Positions 39,370-51,589 of a DNA stretch of 64,000 nucleotides are shown here, in pieces (positions within the stretch are counted from its first letter, which is position 1; each line of letters begins with the position of its first letter). Origin of the DNA: Dromaius novaehollandiae. Lineage: Eukaryota > Chordata > Aves > Casuariiformes > Dromaiidae. The DNA lies in assembly GCF_036370855.1 (NCBI RefSeq), contig NC_088100.1:108482387-108546386 (forward strand), read 5' to 3'. The notes under the pieces are model-generated. The model ran no database searches. It saw only the letters and a list, made by a program, of their open reading frames with translations, and was not told the origin of the DNA. Both the position numbers and the translations under genes were made by a program.

Positions 39370-39495
39370 GGCAGGAATAAAGGATGCACAGTGAGATCTC
39401 CTACCAAGGATAAACCCCCAGACAGAACATCTCCAGTGTGCGATGAAAGATCAAGAGACAGGTGAATAAAAGAGAGACTCGGAGACAAGACTCAC
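39370..39495. other. CpG-retaining patch left of the exon candidate
   Basis: Several CpGs (gttcgtag, gtgcgatg, actcggag) persist here and continue into 39496-39612, although flanks are depleted. The plus strand has 'gaataaaagagagactcgga', which could be the poly(A)/R region of a retroviral-type LTR. I cannot find matching LTR ends, a primer-binding site or internal genes, so this is only an alternative reading of the patch. Confidence 0.25.
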
Positions 39496-39612
39496 TCAGA
39501 GACACCCATACGCTGCAATATGGACTCAGGAGTCCACGAGCTCCTAGGCTCGGTGTTAACGAGAACGGAGGCCACCACTGATGATTTAACTTCAGTCATA
39601 CCTGCAATTTCC
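39496..39612 (-). CDS. Candidate internal coding exon
   Basis: The minus-strand acceptor (catgccttgttcttgcag) precedes 39612 and the strong donor GTGAGT follows 39496. The 117 nt are read as one base, 38 codons and two bases: EIAGMTEVKSSVVASVLVN, then TEPRSSWTPESILQRMGVS. Five CpGs lie in the exon. The entry phase fits the candidate at 39999-40068 (which leaves AG, giving Arg), and the exit phase fits both 18855-18969 and 32168-32234. This phase agreement is the best support for a minus-strand gene here. The product is unrecognised. The alternative is part of an LTR-like insertion. Confidence 0.35.
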
Positions 39613-39998
39613 CTGCAAGAACAAGGCATGAGCTGCCACTTTCTAAACTCAGAGACAAAGAGACAGAACACAAAGACTAACAATGAGAAGTGAGAAAAAC
39701 AAAAAAACATGCAGACTACCTGAAATATGCCCATGTTTACATGCTTCTACAGCATGTGAGCAAATATGCCCCCATGTTCACATGCTTCTAGAGTCATCAA
39801 TTTGTAGATTGTTCCAAAGTCACATGCTACTAAAGCTGGGGATCCTGATGTGCAAAATGTGATAAAGAATAGCTTAAGCTTCGTTACTATGTAACATTCA
39901 AGAAGCACTCTTCCTTGATACATTTTTAAGGACATTCAGTTTTAAAGAAAACTCTAGGTCCCCACAAATTACGTATTATTCACAGTACTTTGGGGCAC

Positions 39999-40068
39999 CT
40001 CGGCGGATTCTGGATGAGACTATGTCCACTAAGGAATGCCAAATGCTTCCTTTCTGGCACAATTCTTT
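39999..40068 (-). CDS. Candidate internal coding exon
   Basis: The acceptor (tttcattattatcag) lies before 40068 and the donor (ccgccgag|gtgccc) after 39999. The frame with two leading and two trailing bases reads RIVPERKHLAFLSGHSL then IQNPP. Joining to 39612 regenerates AGG (Arg) and keeps the frame open. A second frame is also open, and the acceptor tract is only fair. Confidence 0.25.
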
Positions 40069-40069
40069 C

Positions 40070-41150
40070 TGATAATAATGAAACCATTGCATGATACATG
40101 CTGGGTAGAGGATTCAAATAATTCCAACTGATGAAAGGGATTTTTTTTGTTATGCCTAATGAATTTCTTCATGCACATTGCACACTTGTTTTCTTTTTTT
40201 TCCTGACAGGTATTTGAGACAAATTTATATTAAAGGAGTATATGTTCAAAGGCTGTTTTTATGGGCAGTATCCAGGGAACACAGCCCAAGTGACTACATT
40301 CACCTCATAGGTTTGAAAGAGCTCTCAGCACAGCCATGGTAGCAGCAAATTTTGAAGAGTGTTCCCATCAGTCAACTATAACATAACAGTAATAGCCCTG
40401 TCCAGTTCATTCCTGGTGAATGGTGACTCATTCAAGCATGCAAAGTTGGTTCTTACTAAGCCCCCTGGAGTAACACATATAATAAATGAGGCATAACTCG
40501 GAAGACCACCTTCTACCAGGACACACCTTTCAGGAATCTCAGGTCAACTAGTCACAGAAATAGAATTTATTAACCAACATTTATAAACCAACACACCAAC
40601 AAAAACCCAAACCAAGTGATTTCTATCTAAAAAGATTTTTTTAAAAAAAAAATCATTTTCCAAGGGGAATTAGGCACTAAAACCACTAATAATTTAGAAC
40701 AGAAATCCTAAAATAGTCCCTTTGTAAGAAAATATTTTTGTGCAGTAGTTCAAATTGGCTGGTGGTTTCAGTAGCTGGAGATGCCAGATATTGCTAAAAA
40801 TACCTTCTTTAGCTTAAAATTGCCAGGACTAAGTTTCCATTTCTCTTTCCAGCTAGTCTGCTTTCGCGTCTAGTTTCATTTATATCCTTGTAAGGTTGGT
40901 TCAGGGCACCTGTGATGCTGTCAGGTTGGTGCCTCAGGAGTATATTAAGTGTTTGGCTTTGTAGTTCTAAATTGTAAAGCACTCAGAAGGCATCAGCTGA
41001 ACTGCGTTACTGGTCTCTGAATTCACCCCACCAAGATACTATATAAAGATATTCAAGGATGCAGCCAGAGATATATGTAACATACTGTTAGATAACTACT
41101 TCTGTCTGCCATTCCCCCTCCTCTTTACTTATTCTTTTCTACTCTTCTTG
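40070..41150. other. Non-genic stretch
   Basis: No supported feature; intron if the minus-strand model holds. Confidence 0.45.
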
Positions 41151-41157
41151 TGTTTTA

Positions 41158-41216
41158 TGTATGTGTGTGTGTGTGTGTGTGCATGCGCGTGCATGCAGGT
41201 GTGTGTATATATATAT
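41158..41216. repeat. TG microsatellite with GCATGC interruption
   Basis: A (TG)n run is interrupted by gcatgcgcgtgcatgc and ends in (TA)n. The alternating purine-pyrimidine run favours left-handed DNA. Confidence 0.9.
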
Positions 41217-41219
41217 GCA

Positions 41220-43850
41220 AGTTGTTCTTTGGAACATGGATCCAATCTGACTTTCTGCTTAATAATGTACACAATAAAAATCCGATTGCTCTTCCTTATA
41301 ATGAAAAATAATAATGAAAGTAGCTGCTGCCACTCAATTGAGACTAAATTCCACTTTGAACTTAAAATTCATCGCAACATTTTATTTGCAAAGAAGTTGT
41401 GTGTACCCCCTTAACCTTACAGCACTTTCTCTGTGAGCAAAACAGATTTTCTAACACTAGCAAGAAAATCGATGAGTTAAAGCTAATTAAGCAAATTTTT
41501 TAAGAAATTCACTCTTCACCTACAATCTACAATTATATCACTCTTCAATTAACTTCATTATGAAGTACAGATTCTTGAAGTGTCCATATATTTAAAATTC
41601 TTTAATAATTTGTGAATAGGCTACATGTGAAGAAATTACATTATAAATTGCTATTAAGGTTTATTACACCAATATATAAGGCAGTGTGGCCCAAATCTTG
41701 CCCTTTATTCTCATTCTTTTCCAATGCTGCCTCTATGGAGCCACTGCAACAGAAAGGATAGGACTGGCTTCTCTGTGCCTGCACTCGGCTGGGTGCCAGC
41801 TTCACTGTCTCTGTGCAAAGCAGGTATCTGCTTTCTATGCTCAGAGCATTGGATCACTGATTAAACGCTGTCCACCAACTCAAGGCTACAGCTGAAGGAT
41901 GCAGTGGTGTTTTCAGACATCCGAACCCACTGCCATGTCTAAAACTCTTTTTTTGCAAAGAACAACTACATGAGTAGAAACTGAGAGAGAGACTGGACAT
42001 GTCTGTCAAGACCTTTCACTGGAGGTTTATTTGGCTTATGCACTGCTGCACTTCCAAGAATCCCCCGGCTCTATAGTACTTTGAGCATCGGAGCATAAAA
42101 GGCGCTTTGCCTTGAGGTGATTTTGCCGAAGAGCTGAGATAGAAGAGGAGACAAGGGGAAGCCCCGAGTGTATTGCTACATGTGTCTACTCAGACAGCAG
42201 TGATCACTAGTACACGGCCCACTAAAATGATAAACCAATTGCAAAAACACAAAGCCAGATACAACCACACATTTTGGCTGCTCACACCAGAGATTACGCA
42301 AAGTAAATGAAAATCCAGTTTAACTAGCCATTACACTCTATTTTTTCTGTTTTGGTATCATGCTGAATGTATTCTTTCACTTTTTAAAATAATTCTAAAT
42401 GGCAATACAGCAGATCTCCAAATCATTAGAAACACCAGTCAGGTTTGATTCTTCAATGATCATGTTTGAGATTTTTAATCTATTAATTTTTTTTAAATCT
42501 AGGAAAAAATCAGAAAATAATTACATTAATAATTTTTAGAGTAAATACTAGTACCTTAAGAATAAAAGAGATCATAAGAATATTTTATTTTTCCCAAAGC
42601 ACTAAAAGCGTAGAAAAATTCAGCAATTAATGCAATTGCTTAACATGCAATTAGAAAGCATATTAAACATTAAATACATAAGCAAACTACTTTCAGTGAT
42701 TTATTCAGACACATGGAAAATACTACCTCTGATCTAAACAGATAGGGACATGCAGAAAACAAGTATGTTTCTTTAAAAGAATAATTTTACCTACATTGGG
42801 ATATTACCACTAATATGCCCAAATCATAATAAGACTACTGTATGACATGGATTAAGGGCAGAGTTACTGTTGTTGGAATGCTTTAATCTGACAGAGTTAG
42901 AGTATAAGACATGGCATCTTCATGGTGGAAATAATTAGCTGGAATATTTATAGCGAGGGTGAATTTCATCTGACCCAGGCATTGTTTAGAACACCACTAA
43001 AACGCTGTCTTCTGCAGAAAATCTTTCAAACACTGAGGTTTAAGCTGGGACATGCTGCAATCAGTACAGGCAGGGCAGGTGTACCGCCACAGTATGCAGT
43101 ATCTTAGAGGTGCCCAAACAGTGCTACGGCTCACAGAACAGGCTTTCCTGTCCATGCAAAACCTCCACAGCTGGTTGCAGGAGGTAATGCTCTAGTTTCT
43201 AAAGCCATTCAGGGTCAGGACAATGGAGGTGAGCGTATTAGTAATGGTTTCATACTGAATCACATTTACCTTTGTCAAAAGAATTGTGTAAGCTGTTAGC
43301 CCAATTAACTATTTTAATGGCATCTAAAAATGTACCAGGCTTTTTTTCAGAATGAGCAGAGAAGCTCCATCACAAAACTGGAGATATGAAACAATGAAAG
43401 AGGTTAATATATAATTAGGAAGAGTCATATTATTACTACCACTACTACTTGTTCTACGCCAGAAACTTTGACTGTAACTCATGCTGAATACTGTCAGTAG
43501 CACTCGCAGCAATAATTTCTGAATAGTTCCATTTATTTCTAAACAGTTACTCACTGAGTAAGACGCTACTTAAAACAGGTAAAAAAAATAATAATAAACA
43601 GAAGGCATAGGTTTCCATTTATACTGAAGGTACCCTCACAGGTTTCCCAGTTCTCTTAAGGTCTCTGCAATGCCAAGGTAAGAGGTGTTTTTGTAAATGG
43701 CACTTAAATGTTTCAAACAAACTAATGAGAAACAGTGTGGCTACATCTACATTCACAAGGAGCACTGACCAGTAAGAGCAGATTTGTGGAGCGCAATGGC
43801 TGGTGCTGACTCCCACACTGCACACATCTCAGGCTTTTTGTTTGTTTTAC
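41220..43850. other. Non-genic stretch
   Basis: No supported gene. Around 42085-42180 a few CpGs occur (catcggag, aaggcgct, ttgccgaag) without an exon I can define. Confidence 0.45.
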
Positions 43851-43851
43851 C

Positions 43852-44180
43852 TCAGACTTGCTCTAGTCCGCTTCTGTGGACTGGATGCCCGCTAACAGCC
43901 AGCGTGCCGTAGGTGTGCTCTTGGAGCACATTTTCCAGTTCAGCTTCATCTGAAAAGAATCCACTTTGCATGCCAGGAGACTGTGCCACAGTGTGAAGAA
44001 AAGCACAACGAGTGGAGACAACCTGGAGGTCTGGATCTGAACTCTCAATCCAAACTAGAACATTAATGCAAATACACCCTCTGTGAGCATGTTGCGATGA
44101 CTCTGCCAAGGATGACTCCTTGGAAGAAAGACAGCTCAGTGTAGTACCTAGCACAAGTGGCTGTCTCCTTTTGGTACTCC
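43852..44180 (-). CDS. Exon-like open segment, unidentified
   Basis: On the minus strand an acceptor (gacagttacacttacag) precedes 44180. Two leading bases and about 108 codons run to TGA at 43854-43852; the next bases form a donor (CTGAG|GTAAAA). The peptide begins STKRRQPLVLGTTLSCLSS and is Ser-rich. It later contains CICINVLVWIESSDPDLQVV and ends with YGTLAVSGHPVHRSGLEQV. CpGs are retained near the 3' end. A distant resemblance to PIF/Harbinger transposase text was considered and not accepted. It may be a terminal exon or a decayed element. Confidence 0.25.
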
Positions 44181-44181
44181 C

Positions 44182-45500
44182 TGTAAGTGTAACTGTCATA
44201 ATTATTATCTTTGCCTATCAACATTGCTTTTAGTTTTTCGGTATTCTGTTCAGTTGCTTTGAACAACCAGGCTCACTGGCTGTAATACTGGCAACAGAAG
44301 TTCTGCACAAAACACTACGCTATGCAATGCTGTATCAGGACTTTAGATCTCTATTGACCAGTCCATTTTAAATACAGAGAGTTGGTCTTCACTTTGTATT
44401 TTTCGTGGGGATTTCAAGGGATGGAACATCAACTAGTAGTAAATCACACTAATGGAAACTTGTAACATGAGAGAGTAAACAGGAACCATATTCCCAAGTT
44501 GAATATTGAAGTTGTATTCAAAGATGAGTATTTTAAGAAAAATTGCCTCCAAAAGCACCAAGAATTTCTTATGAAAACTGAGGCAGAGGAACTGCATGTT
44601 ATGAATTGGTCTTACAAAATAATTTAAATAACTGATTTAGTTTTAATTTTTTCCTCTTTCCTTCTTCCTTTTCCTTCCCACCTTCCAAACTTGGTTTCTT
44701 TTTTCAATGATGCCTTGAATTACAACAGAAAAAAAAAAGAAGATACAGCAGAAGCAAGATACAGTATCAGAAAAATTACTAAAACCAATTTCTTGAAATT
44801 CTTCCTAATCCTCCTACCTCTTCAAAAATAGTACTATTTAAGCAGTGAAAAATTTCAGGATTCCTCTGGAGGTAAGTGCCTCTGCCAGCCACAGACACCT
44901 CCACAACACTCATCCTTAAATTAATACAGATTTGGGCTAAAACCTGGGTCTCCAGGCTTGTACACTAATACCACGTTACATGAATTTGAAGTGCCTCTTG
45001 TCACATCTGCTACTGTAAGCCTAAAATTAGATTGCATCCTGTTTTGCAAGCTCATGACAATATATCACACTGATCCTCCTCTAACTGCTGCATTTCTGTA
45101 AGCAGAATGCATCAAAACATAAAAGCCTCAAGACTACTTTCCATAAGCCAAGAAAACTTTTCAGTATTTCAGTCTGACCTAAATATATCAAGAAAATGGT
45201 ACTAAATTCAACTACAAAAAGATGCACTATCTGCAAAAATGGCAGGTTAAGAATGGGTTAAGGATTTAGTGTGCAAGACTGGCCTGACTGCAAGACCACA
45301 AGCACAATGAATTCAGGCAGCATGCATGAATAACAAAGGGGTCAAATAAGATCTGTTTTTGTCTCATTTAAAAGACATTTCTTTTAAAGGAGTTTCCTAT
45401 CTTTTGTTAATCTTACACTTTCATATCTTTAGAAATGTACATTTTTGCATTGTTCATTTCAGCTTTTTGACCCTTTGATCTTCTTTTAAAAAGAAACAAA
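44182..45500. other. Non-genic stretch
   Basis: AT-rich, with a pyrimidine-rich run (ttcctctttccttcttcctt) near 44651-44670. Nothing coding is recognised. Confidence 0.45.
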
Positions 45501-45501
45501 T

Positions 45502-45789
45502 GTTACTCATCTCGCCCTATTTCACCTACATGGTCCACATCTCTCCTCCTTCACTGCTTGAGTCCAGAGATTTTTTACTAGCCATGCATACAGAGCCTAC
45601 ATCCATTGTAGCTCTCCTAGTGCTTTGCATCAGCCACATAAAAGCGACATGCACCTCCAGCTCTTCAGAATGCTTGCAACCACTGAATCCAAAAACTGCA
45701 CAAAACTCCAAGAAAGAGCATGGAGGTCAGTATGGAGAATGCACATATGGACAACACACCTCAAAGAACTCCTCTTACGGTAAGTAAAC
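45502..45789 (-). repeat. Terminal module A of a DIRS-like element
   Basis: A ~288-bp block with inverted ends. The left end is gttactcatctc followed by acatggtccacatctctcct. The right end is atatggacaacacacctcaa then agaactcctcttacggtaag. It directly follows, on the minus strand, the decayed RNase H region. The module resembles a repeat widespread in reptiles and birds (cttacc ... ttcttcgagatgtgttgtcc). Its inner part is diverged from module B. Confidence 0.6.
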
Positions 45790-45899
45790 GTCTTTCTCCT
45801 TTGAGGAATTACCTGTAAACATACTCTGATGTGAGCAATCTTGATGATGAGGCCCACTGATACAGAACTAGAATCCATTTCCCTGGGATTCAGAGATCC

Positions 45900-47330
45900 T
45901 AAAGTCACTTTCCCAACTGTAACATCTGATCTAAAAACTCTGAGGACAACATAATGTCAACTGAATACATGAAAGGTACCTCCTTATAACATAGCAAGTG
46001 TGAGGAACAGAAATACTCTTGAAACAGAAAGATTCCCAGGTACCGACTGGCCCTAGTGCAACATGGTCCAATCTCTGCTGCACGGTCTACTTTAGCTTAA
46101 TCCTGCTATATTCAGAGACCTCCTCAAACACCTTCTGTGCAACTGCTGAACACTTCATCCTTTCTGCTACGACTAAGAAAGGGGAGAACAAAGACAGACT
46201 AGTCCCTTCCTGACAGCCAGGGAACAAAGACGTTTTCATCCCAGGTATATGAGACTGCGGACAGAACCTCAACAGGTGAATCTCCTTGTTTATACAGACC
46301 TCAGGAACCACGATGAGCAGATACCTCTGTCTGAGCACCTGCCTGCCTAACGGAAATCCTGCTCCACCTTGCCTGCTGACATAAAACACAGCTACGGAAG
46401 TGTCCACTGTGTTCTGCACCTAGATTTCAGATATATGCAATAGACAGGACCTGTTTTACTAAATTTTTCTGAGCTCCTGGACAATGATTTCTATCCTGTC
46501 TCCTCTGGCCTGTAACCATGAGCTTGGACGCCAACAGCACAGGATTCTTCAGCCAGTCAGTGTGGCATCCAAGGCTACCATCCAGTAGTGCAAGAGAGAA
46601 GCAGTAAGGAAAACCCTGCAGACACTCTCTGGGTCCTTCTGTCACACCAGAAAGATAAGCACTAGATGCAGAAACAAAACTACCATATTAAGGATACAGC
46701 TTCTGCAGTGGTTTCAGCCAGTCTTTCATATGCCTTGATGTTATATAAATCAGCTAAGACAGGCCAGTTCTCACCTTCATCACACCTGGTTGCTAGTTAA
46801 AACAAAGATCTGGATGGGCTCTGTTTCCAGAGAATGTGCCCCAGGAAATAGAGGTGCTGAGACAGATACTAAAGCAATGCCTAATGCTTTCAAGATTGAG
46901 CCAAGACAAATGTTCATTTCTGGATCACCTCTTTTGGAATCTGATACTCTCAAACAGAAGAACAATGCACTATTTTTTAGGATGATTTGGGAAGAACTTC
47001 CTTAATCATCTACATACAGGCCTAACGATGCACTGTTACCCTGCACACAGATTACCACCAGTGATGACTCTGAAGGCAACAGTCTGAAGGGCAGGACCCT
47101 GTACTGCAGTTTCTTGTGAGAAGTAAATACACACAACTCAAAGGTTACAAAATTGCAAGCTAATTCCCTTCAATCTAGAGGGAATATTATGATGTCTGGC
47201 TTAGCCATCTCTGTTTATGGATGAACAACCTTAGCCTTCCTCAGACCAAAGACTGGCCACCAACCTTGGGGGCTGTTGGAGGAGCAAGGAGATTGGGGAT
47301 GAAGAAGCCAGACTCTGTAACTCTCCTTCC
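45900..47330 (-). mobile_element. DIRS-like retrotransposon remnant, RT and RNase H part
   Basis: Decayed reverse transcriptase motifs read in one minus-strand frame (47200-47005). PDIIIFPLD aligns with the DAYFHIPLH type, NFVTF with RFVV, LQYRVLPFRL with YRVLPFGL, and 31 residues on comes the catalytic YVDD (47016-47005), then a stop. RNase H motifs follow: LDATLTG (about 46572-46552, DASLTG type), ELRKI, VDTSVAVFYVSRQGG (46407-46363, matching DNTTAVxYINRQGG) and CINKEIHL ... SHIPG (46299-46240, matching wCIxxxIHLxAxHIPG). This motif set is typical of DIRS/Ngaro-group retrotransposons. Stops and frameshifts show it is dead. The methyltransferase-like and recombinase parts expected next are missing; module A follows instead. 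Confidence 0.7.
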
Positions 47331-50300
47331 TAATACTGGGATAGAACAACTTCACCTCAGTGAATCAAAAACACCTCTCGCTGTAATAAGACTTGGTGAG
47401 AATGGCATTTGAAAAAATACAGGGAAAAGAGGTAGAAAATAAGCAATGAAACAAGTTTTTCTGCATTTTAATTATACATTTTTCTTTAACAAGGCAGTAG
47501 ATACGATGATTTGTATGTCTAGAATCAGTATTTTCAGACTTCCAGACGTTTTATATTCAAGATTCCCTCTTGTGTTCACTAACTGATAGGATGGCAGTGT
47601 TGCTACTAAGGTTAATTTGGCTCACATCATATCCTTCAGCATACAGCCTGCTACAGGAATACAATAAGCAGAACAGAGAGGTGGGATGACATGAACATAC
47701 ATCTATGATTCCCTCTAGTGTAGCTTTCATATTTTTTGGCTTCAGTTTTCTGGGAACTTGGAACTTGCTCTTGTAAACAGAAGCTCTACACAGCCAACAA
47801 GACATTGTTCAGACAGATGTTCAGCCATTTTACTCAACTCAGTACCCATAATGTTCAAACAGCAAGAAACAGTTATCAACAGGAAACATTAACACATATT
47901 GTAAGTTACTGTTCATCAGAAATTAAAAAAATATTTCCACCTAAATGTTGTCAACTTCTGCTTCCATTTCATGTCACTGAAATTTCATTTTCAATTAAAG
48001 CTGTCAACCAGCATTATAGAAATCAAAGATTTTAATTACACTTGGCAATTCCAAATCTGTTATGTCGTGTTTGAAAGATGTTATTTAATATTAGCCAACA
48101 AAAGAAATCTGAAATATCAATTCATCCTTTTTCTCACAGTGACATTCATTCCCTTGCAAAGTAGGTGGAAAACAGGAGGCTGCTGGTTCACTTGGTGAAG
48201 GAAGTATCTAAAATGCAAAAAATATATAGCAACCTCTACATATGCAAGTAGATTGACATCTAGTGTGAAAACATTGAACTACAAAGCCTATACTGCATAT
48301 AATCTAGGCTGAGTTAAAGATAACTGAAAAAAATTATTTGCTTAACCCTGAGAGAAGCAAATCCTCCAGATACAAACACATTTAAATCTGGTTTTAGATA
48401 ACTACACAGAGCCAAAAATATTGTGGCCAAGATGACTGATATACAAGTCTCTCATGATACACTGATACAAAGCCTTATGCATCATATTGCATTAAATCAG
48501 CTTCAGAATCAGCTCTCTCAAACACAGAATATTACTTTAGATGACCTGTATGGATACAGAAGACCTAATCAAGGAACCTCCAGGGAGCCATGTCTGTAGT
48601 GAGTGCAGGAGCAGTATTTTTTCAAGTACGTATTGTACATGCCCTGTAGTTCACAAAATTCACAATTATTCCTACAACTATCTTAATACTACCCTCCAGA
48701 AACCCTTACAGAACTTCCAGTCATTTTCTTTCATATTAAACCTGAATGTGACATACAATTACAGCCCCTAAAATAAGCTAATACATATGAATCCAGCACA
48801 TTTATTACATTACTTTTGGAAACAATGCATCTCCACTTTGAAAAATGATTAAGTAGAAATCTGTCACTTTTATCAAACTATAATGAAAAAATCTCAGACT
48901 GTGTCCAGTTTAATCCACTCATTCATGTGCAAAGGTAATTTCTTACTTTTCCATCCTCTTTTTCATTGTGTCAAGAATTCTGTCTAGCAAAGCTTTAGTA
49001 ATGGCTCAAATACAGTAACACAAAGAAGTATAACAGCTATTTTTTAATTGATACTGGCAGTCAGAAACCCATTTTGTTAGACCTTGAACATTTTACATCC
49101 TCCAGCTGAACTGGCTTGTTAGTTTACTCGCATGAATTTCATTTTGTGAATTTCTTTAGGCTTGCTTACACTGCAGTATATTTATCTTTGAAAATGTTGA
49201 CCTTTACCCATTTTCCCAATACTACTCCATTTCTTTAAAAAATCAAATGCCTTTCTGTGAATTTTAATACTGTTCACAATTTTTCTATATCACAGTTCTA
49301 ACTGTAATCTACTTATAGCAAAAAGATTCCAGTGGGGACATTTAAGGAATCTATGTTCCACTTTGATACACAGTTTTGCGAACTGTCTCTATTCTTATTA
49401 CTATCTTCTACTGATTTTGCCTAGCACTTCTAGGGCTTAGGAGTGACAGCAGATAACAATATACCTGTTCTTGAACACAGCAGTTGTCAAAGGCTATTAC
49501 TTTCTGGATCGATCTTACCCACAACAACAAGAGAGCACTGTATTCTGTATAAAGCCTGTTTTCTCCAATTTTTGCAGTACTAGTAAGTGAGGAAGTGTAA
49601 CTACTAAAGAGGAAAAAAGAAATGACATTTTAGCAGTGAATCTTAAAAGCAAATGAGAGAACTGGGAAATAAACTTTTTTTTTTTTAGTATCATGTCCAA
49701 GGCCACTGTAGCATTGGCAGAGATTCTGGTCTTCATGCAATCCTCTGGCAGCCTACTGACCCCCTCCTATCCATAGTAATTTTGTAAACAATGTCTAGAA
49801 ATCAAATTAAACCAGATGTTACCTGAAGATATTCTTTTTTCAATAGCCAATTCCAGTTACTAGTTCTCAAAACAGTTTATGCTTCTGTTGCTCTCGTCCC
49901 AACCTTCCATTCCTCAATGCTATCGCATTTAAAGATGCTCTTTTAATACCAACCAGAAAAGACAAGTAGCAGTATGTTTCTAGATCAGACTGCAAGAAAT
50001 ACACATATCCACTTCCTCATTTTTTCCTTTAAATTGGAAATTGAACATGGGTGCTTGAAAAGATACCTGGCCATCCTGGAGAAAGGTTTCTGGTCAAGAA
50101 AAGATATCCACATGCTTTTGAGCAGGAAGTTATACTGCTATCAAGCCATTACTCATGCAGCTATTCTAGAGCTTTTCTGACACAGTGCTGATACCCAACT
50201 GGTTAACGGTCTCATTCATGGGCATGTCAACCTCCCACTACTGGTTTCACAAAGACTAGACCTGAAGGCTTGTCTATGTTCTCAATAACCACCTAGAGTT

Positions 50301-51196
50301 CATAGAAGAAATGGCTGCAACAGTCGAAGGTTTTTCAGAAGAAAGGGTAAAAGATGAAAATTTATTTTGGCCTAAGCCATCAAATCAAACACCCTTACCT
50401 TGTCTGCTGTGAATGCTGACTAATGTGAAAAAAAAATAAATATTTTTAAAGCTCAATAATGACTTTGGGGCTATTTTCTTGAAATTTTTAACTGAAAGAT
50501 TAAAAATAATGCCTTTTACACTTTGGTATGCATCTAACATGCATACACTTAAGAATAGGAACAATTTGGTAACAACATATCGGAACAGTCAAAACTAAAA
50601 GCAAACTACCGGAATAGCACTGCAAATATTATTAGTAAAACATGATATTATTTCAAATTGGTCATGTATAATTTCAGCTTTTAAAGTATTTATTATTTTC
50701 TCTAACTTTCACTGTCTTCAGTACTTAATCCACATCCACAACTATAATCCCTTATACTCATATACCTCTAAGTTTGCAGAGTTTGTTTAATATGATAAAG
50801 AATTCAACTATAACACTTTAAAAAGATAAGTAGCATCTACAGCTCTCATTTATCATTTTACAAATCACCTGGGGTTTTTTAAACCCTATGTAGAGAACCA
50901 AAGTAAAGAATGCTGCTTCATGTGAGTTTTTCTCCAGAAAGCCAAGACAGGATTCAATTGCCTATAGGACATTTTCATAATACACTCAGTTTCATGAAAT
51001 CTTTAAAAAGCTGACAGAAGTGCACTCACACTAACCCATACATTTAGATATTAGATGCTTTCAACAAACCTGGTATTTGCGTGATGGCCCTTGTCTGTGC
51101 AGCCCCCCTTTTATATCAGGGTTGTAAATAGCTCTTAACAGAAAACTCACCTTCAGCCAAAACCAGTTTACAAGCCTCCTACTAAATAAGAATGGA
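47330..51196. other. Probable 5' part of the element or unrelated insertion
   Basis: This 3.9 kb lies between the decayed RT and module B. A DIRS-type gag would be expected here on the minus strand, but I recognise no zinc knuckle or gag motif. It is longer than a gag region should be, so other DNA is probably inserted. Frames present (for example 47557-47805 and 47736-48035) are not identifiable. Confidence 0.35.
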
Positions 51197-51470
51197 GTTA
51201 CTTATCGGCAATTGGAGTTTAGATGTCATCCATGTGTACATTCGCACCCCAGGTATTCTTAGCGACACACTCGCAGCCTGTCCACCCCCTTCCTTATGCT
51301 CAATGCATGAATACACTAGATGGATCACAAATGTTGCCATCTCATTTCCCTCTCAATCACAGAAGCCTGGAACTAAGAAAACCTTTGAAAAGACCTTGAG
51401 GGAGAGGGGCAGGAGCGTGAAAGTGACTGTGCATAGGGACAACACAACCTAAAGATAGTGGTAAATAATT
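51197..51470 (-). repeat. Terminal module B of a DIRS-like element
   Basis: A ~274-bp block with inverted ends. The left end is gttacttatcggcaattgga then gatgtcatccatgtgtacat. The right end is gtgactgtgcatagggacaa then cacaacctaaagatagtggt ending aaataa. It shares the end structure and orientation of module A and sits just 3' (minus strand) of the decayed recombinase C-terminus. Confidence 0.6.
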
Positions 51471-51589
51471 TTGCCTTCAGTATTTGAATAACTGTCCACA
51501 TTCACACAGGGATGCCTTCACGCAACACACATGATGACAGCAAGAGTACGCCTCTTTCACTCAAGCAACAACTTGAAGCTAGGTCTATT

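Noticed and set aside
39370..39620. Retroviral-type LTR
   Set aside because: An AATAAA-like R region was noticed, but no TG...CA ends, target duplication, primer-binding site or internal genes could be found. Kept only as an alternative.
43852..44266. PIF/Harbinger transposase remnant
   Set aside because: Words such as CINVLV and SPGMQS recall the family, but spacing between them does not fit and no catalytic Asp/Glu set can be placed.
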